In this document: positions 62,700 to 64,000 of the stretch, piece after piece
Layout: every line of letters starts with the position of its first letter
Position numbering within the stretch: the first letter of the stretch is position 1
Source of the DNA: Endozoicomonas sp. NE40
GTDB lineage: Bacteria; Pseudomonadota; Gammaproteobacteria; Pseudomonadales; Endozoicomonadaceae
Assembly: GCF_040549045.1 (NCBI RefSeq)
Contig: NZ_JBEWTB010000002.1
Location: forward strand, 2,952,001 to 3,016,000
DNA: 64,000 bases
Reading direction: 5' to 3'
The notes under the pieces: generated by a model
What the model saw: only the letters and a program-made list of their open reading frames with translations
Databases searched by the model: none
What the model was told of the DNA's origin: nothing
Made by a program: the position numbers and the translations under genes

Positions 62700-64000
62700 T
62701 TACCCTTCCATTTCGGCAAAGGCCGGACGAGTCAGGTTTTCATAACCGTCTTCAGTAATCAGGATATTATCTTCAATACGGATGCCGCCGTATGGACGCA
62801 GTTCGTCGATCAGTTCCCAGTTAAAGTCTTCATTGCCTTCCTGTTCTTCCAGCAGGGTTTCAATAAAGTACAGGCCGGGTTCTACAGTAAACATCATGCC
62901 CGGCTCAAGAACACGCTGCAGGCGCAGGAATGGATAGACCGGATGCTGACCGGTGCTGTCACCTTCCTTATTGAGTTGCCAGCCCGCCACATCATGACAG
63001 TTGACACCAATAAAATGTCCCAGACCATGAGGGAAGAACGTGTGGGTGTATTTCTTCTCGAAGATGGCTTCAGCAGTACCCCTGACGATACCAAAGTCAC
63101 TCAGCATGGAGGCAATACGACGGTGCATGTCTTCATGAACGTCGGTGTAATTGACCCCTGGTTTCAGCGTGCTGATGATCTCAAGCAGCTCTTTGTCCAT
63201 GCGTGCAACCAGGTCGGCAAAAATGCCTGGTTTAGCGGCGTAAGTACGGGTGATGTCGGCAACGTAATGACGATAAGTGGTGCCGGCATCAATCAGAAAG
63301 GATCGGGACTCTTCATCCGGTACACGCTTGTAACCACTACAGTGTAGGGTGGATGCACGTTCATTCAGCACCACGGTAGCGGGGAAAGGCAGTTCACATT
63401 CCCGGTGGTCTGCGGCCTGCAGGTATTTCAGTAGAATCTGCAGTTCGGTGTCGCCGTTGCGGAAAGCCTTTTCGGCAGCACAGTGAGCTTTGGCAGCAAT
63501 CCGGTTGGCCTCACGAATGGTTTCCACTTCATAAGGTGTTTTATAGGCGCGGAACCAGTCCAGTCGCGCCATCAGGGCTTCAGGGTTAACGTCTGCGACA
63601 CCCCAGCTGTTAAGAAGGGCTTCATCTTCAGCGAGAGCTGCGATTTTCAACTCACCCTCCGGAAGCAGGTTCTGCAACTGGTCGGGAGTGCGGATCACTT
63701 CGATATCAAAAGAGTCAACCCAGTACTCCTCGGGAATTTGTGCCGGTGCATGCCAGTAGTCTCTTGGCTGATACCAGCCCAGAACTGGCTTTTTGCCAGG
63801 GCGAATCAACAGCAGGGAATGCGTGTTAGGAACACCGGCTACCCATTGGCGGAAATGGGTGTGTCCCCAGAAAGGGTAAACCTTATTATCCAGATAACGT
63901 ACTTTCTCAGCGCCGGAGTGAATGACAACCGCATCAAAGCCGGTGTCTTCAAGGGCTTCTGCGTAGCGGGTTTGCAGTTGCTGAATATGGTCAATATAGA
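62700..64000 (-). CDS. pepQ: Xaa-Pro dipeptidase, 5' end beyond window
   Basis: The window holds the last 433 codons or so; the reading frame continues past 64000 (SGAEKVRYLDNKVYPFWGHTHFRQW seen near the right edge, listed here as the N-terminal domain). The M24 (pita-bread) domain has the binuclear-metal ligands: Asp in LIDAGTTYRHYVADITRTY, His in FFPHGLGHFIGVNCHDV, Glu in FTVEPGLYF and Glu in IRIEDNILITEDGYENLT. PepQ cleaves Xaa-Pro dipeptides; the family also hydrolyses some organophosphates. The C-terminus and stop are complete. Confidence 0.93.
   Translation of the reverse strand, partial: YIDHIQQLQTRYAEALEDTGFDAVVIHSGAEKVRYLDNKVYPFWGHTHFRQWVAGVPNTHSLLLIRPGKKPVLGWYQPRDYWHAPAQIPEEYWVDSFDIEVIRTPDQLQNLLPEGELKIAALAEDEALLNSWGVADVNPEALMARLDWFRAYKTPYEVETIREANRIAAKAHCAAEKAFRNGDTELQILLKYLQAADHRECELPFPATVVLNERASTLHCSGYKRVPDEESRSFLIDAGTTYRHYVADITRTYAAKPGIFADLVARMDKELLEIISTLKPGVNYTDVHEDMHRRIASMLSDFGIVRGTAEAIFEKKYTHTFFPHGLGHFIGVNCHDVAGWQLNKEGDSTGQHPVYPFLRLQRVLEPGMMFTVEPGLYFIETLLEEQEGNEDFNWELIDELRPYGGIRIEDNILITEDGYENLTRPAFAEMEG

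Overview
The window looks like a chromosomal segment of a marine gammaproteobacterium close to Endozoicomonas or the Oceanospirillales/Pseudomonadales. This is inferred from the conserved order hflC - DUF2065 - hisZ - purA - rnr - rlmB - rpsF - rpsR - DUF2232 - rplI - dnaB, which resembles the Pseudomonas order, and from the insertion of many secreted, lineage-specific proteins between housekeeping genes. No rRNA, tRNA or CRISPR array was found.

Layout. 1-17.2 kb is the housekeeping backbone, interrupted by a secreted protein with a possible Fur box (6-7.5 kb), an orphan FliM/SPOA-type protein (8.6-9.4 kb), a possible minus-strand structured RNA (9.6-9.8 kb) and a PhoX-type Tat-exported protein with a possible Pho box (12-14.2 kb). 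dnaB carries a 501-residue intein in its P-loop. 17.2-21 kb is accessory: two exported proteins that look distantly related flank a truncated IS4-family transposase. 21-25 kb has a TraF-like outer-membrane protein with an apparent one-base frameshift at its start, srkA, an unknown secreted protein and comF. 25.4-30 kb is the biotin operon bioB-F-H-C-D (bioA is not here).

30-37.7 kb holds two paralogous long acyl-CoA dehydrogenases. Between them sit a small membrane protein, a small predicted outer-membrane barrel and an 805-residue exported protein with a methyltransferase-like domain, leucine-rich repeats and an OTU-type cysteine protease (deubiquitinase-like) domain. This last gene is the most striking item in the window: it looks like a host-directed effector of an animal-associated bacterium. 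37.9-43.4 kb is a compact minus-strand operon for a TonB-dependent receptor, a YfiR-family periplasmic protein and a CHASE8-type hybrid sensor kinase with two receivers and an HPt domain, which may be an outer-membrane-to-cytoplasm signalling relay. A subtilisin-type protease follows.

45-50.3 kb is an envelope/lipid cluster: DedA, ATP-grasp, YHS, DoxX-like, a bifunctional ornithine-lipid synthase (OlsF type) and a DinB-like protein. 50.5-53.4 kb has gcvH, moeB, a TfoX-C protein, a P-loop kinase and an unknown secreted protein. 53.7-58.5 kb has PBP1b, a TPR lipoprotein, YqcC, an acyltransferase-3 protein and a DUF962 protein. The window ends with a DUF4124 protein, ilvI-ilvH, alaE and pepQ, whose start lies outside the window.
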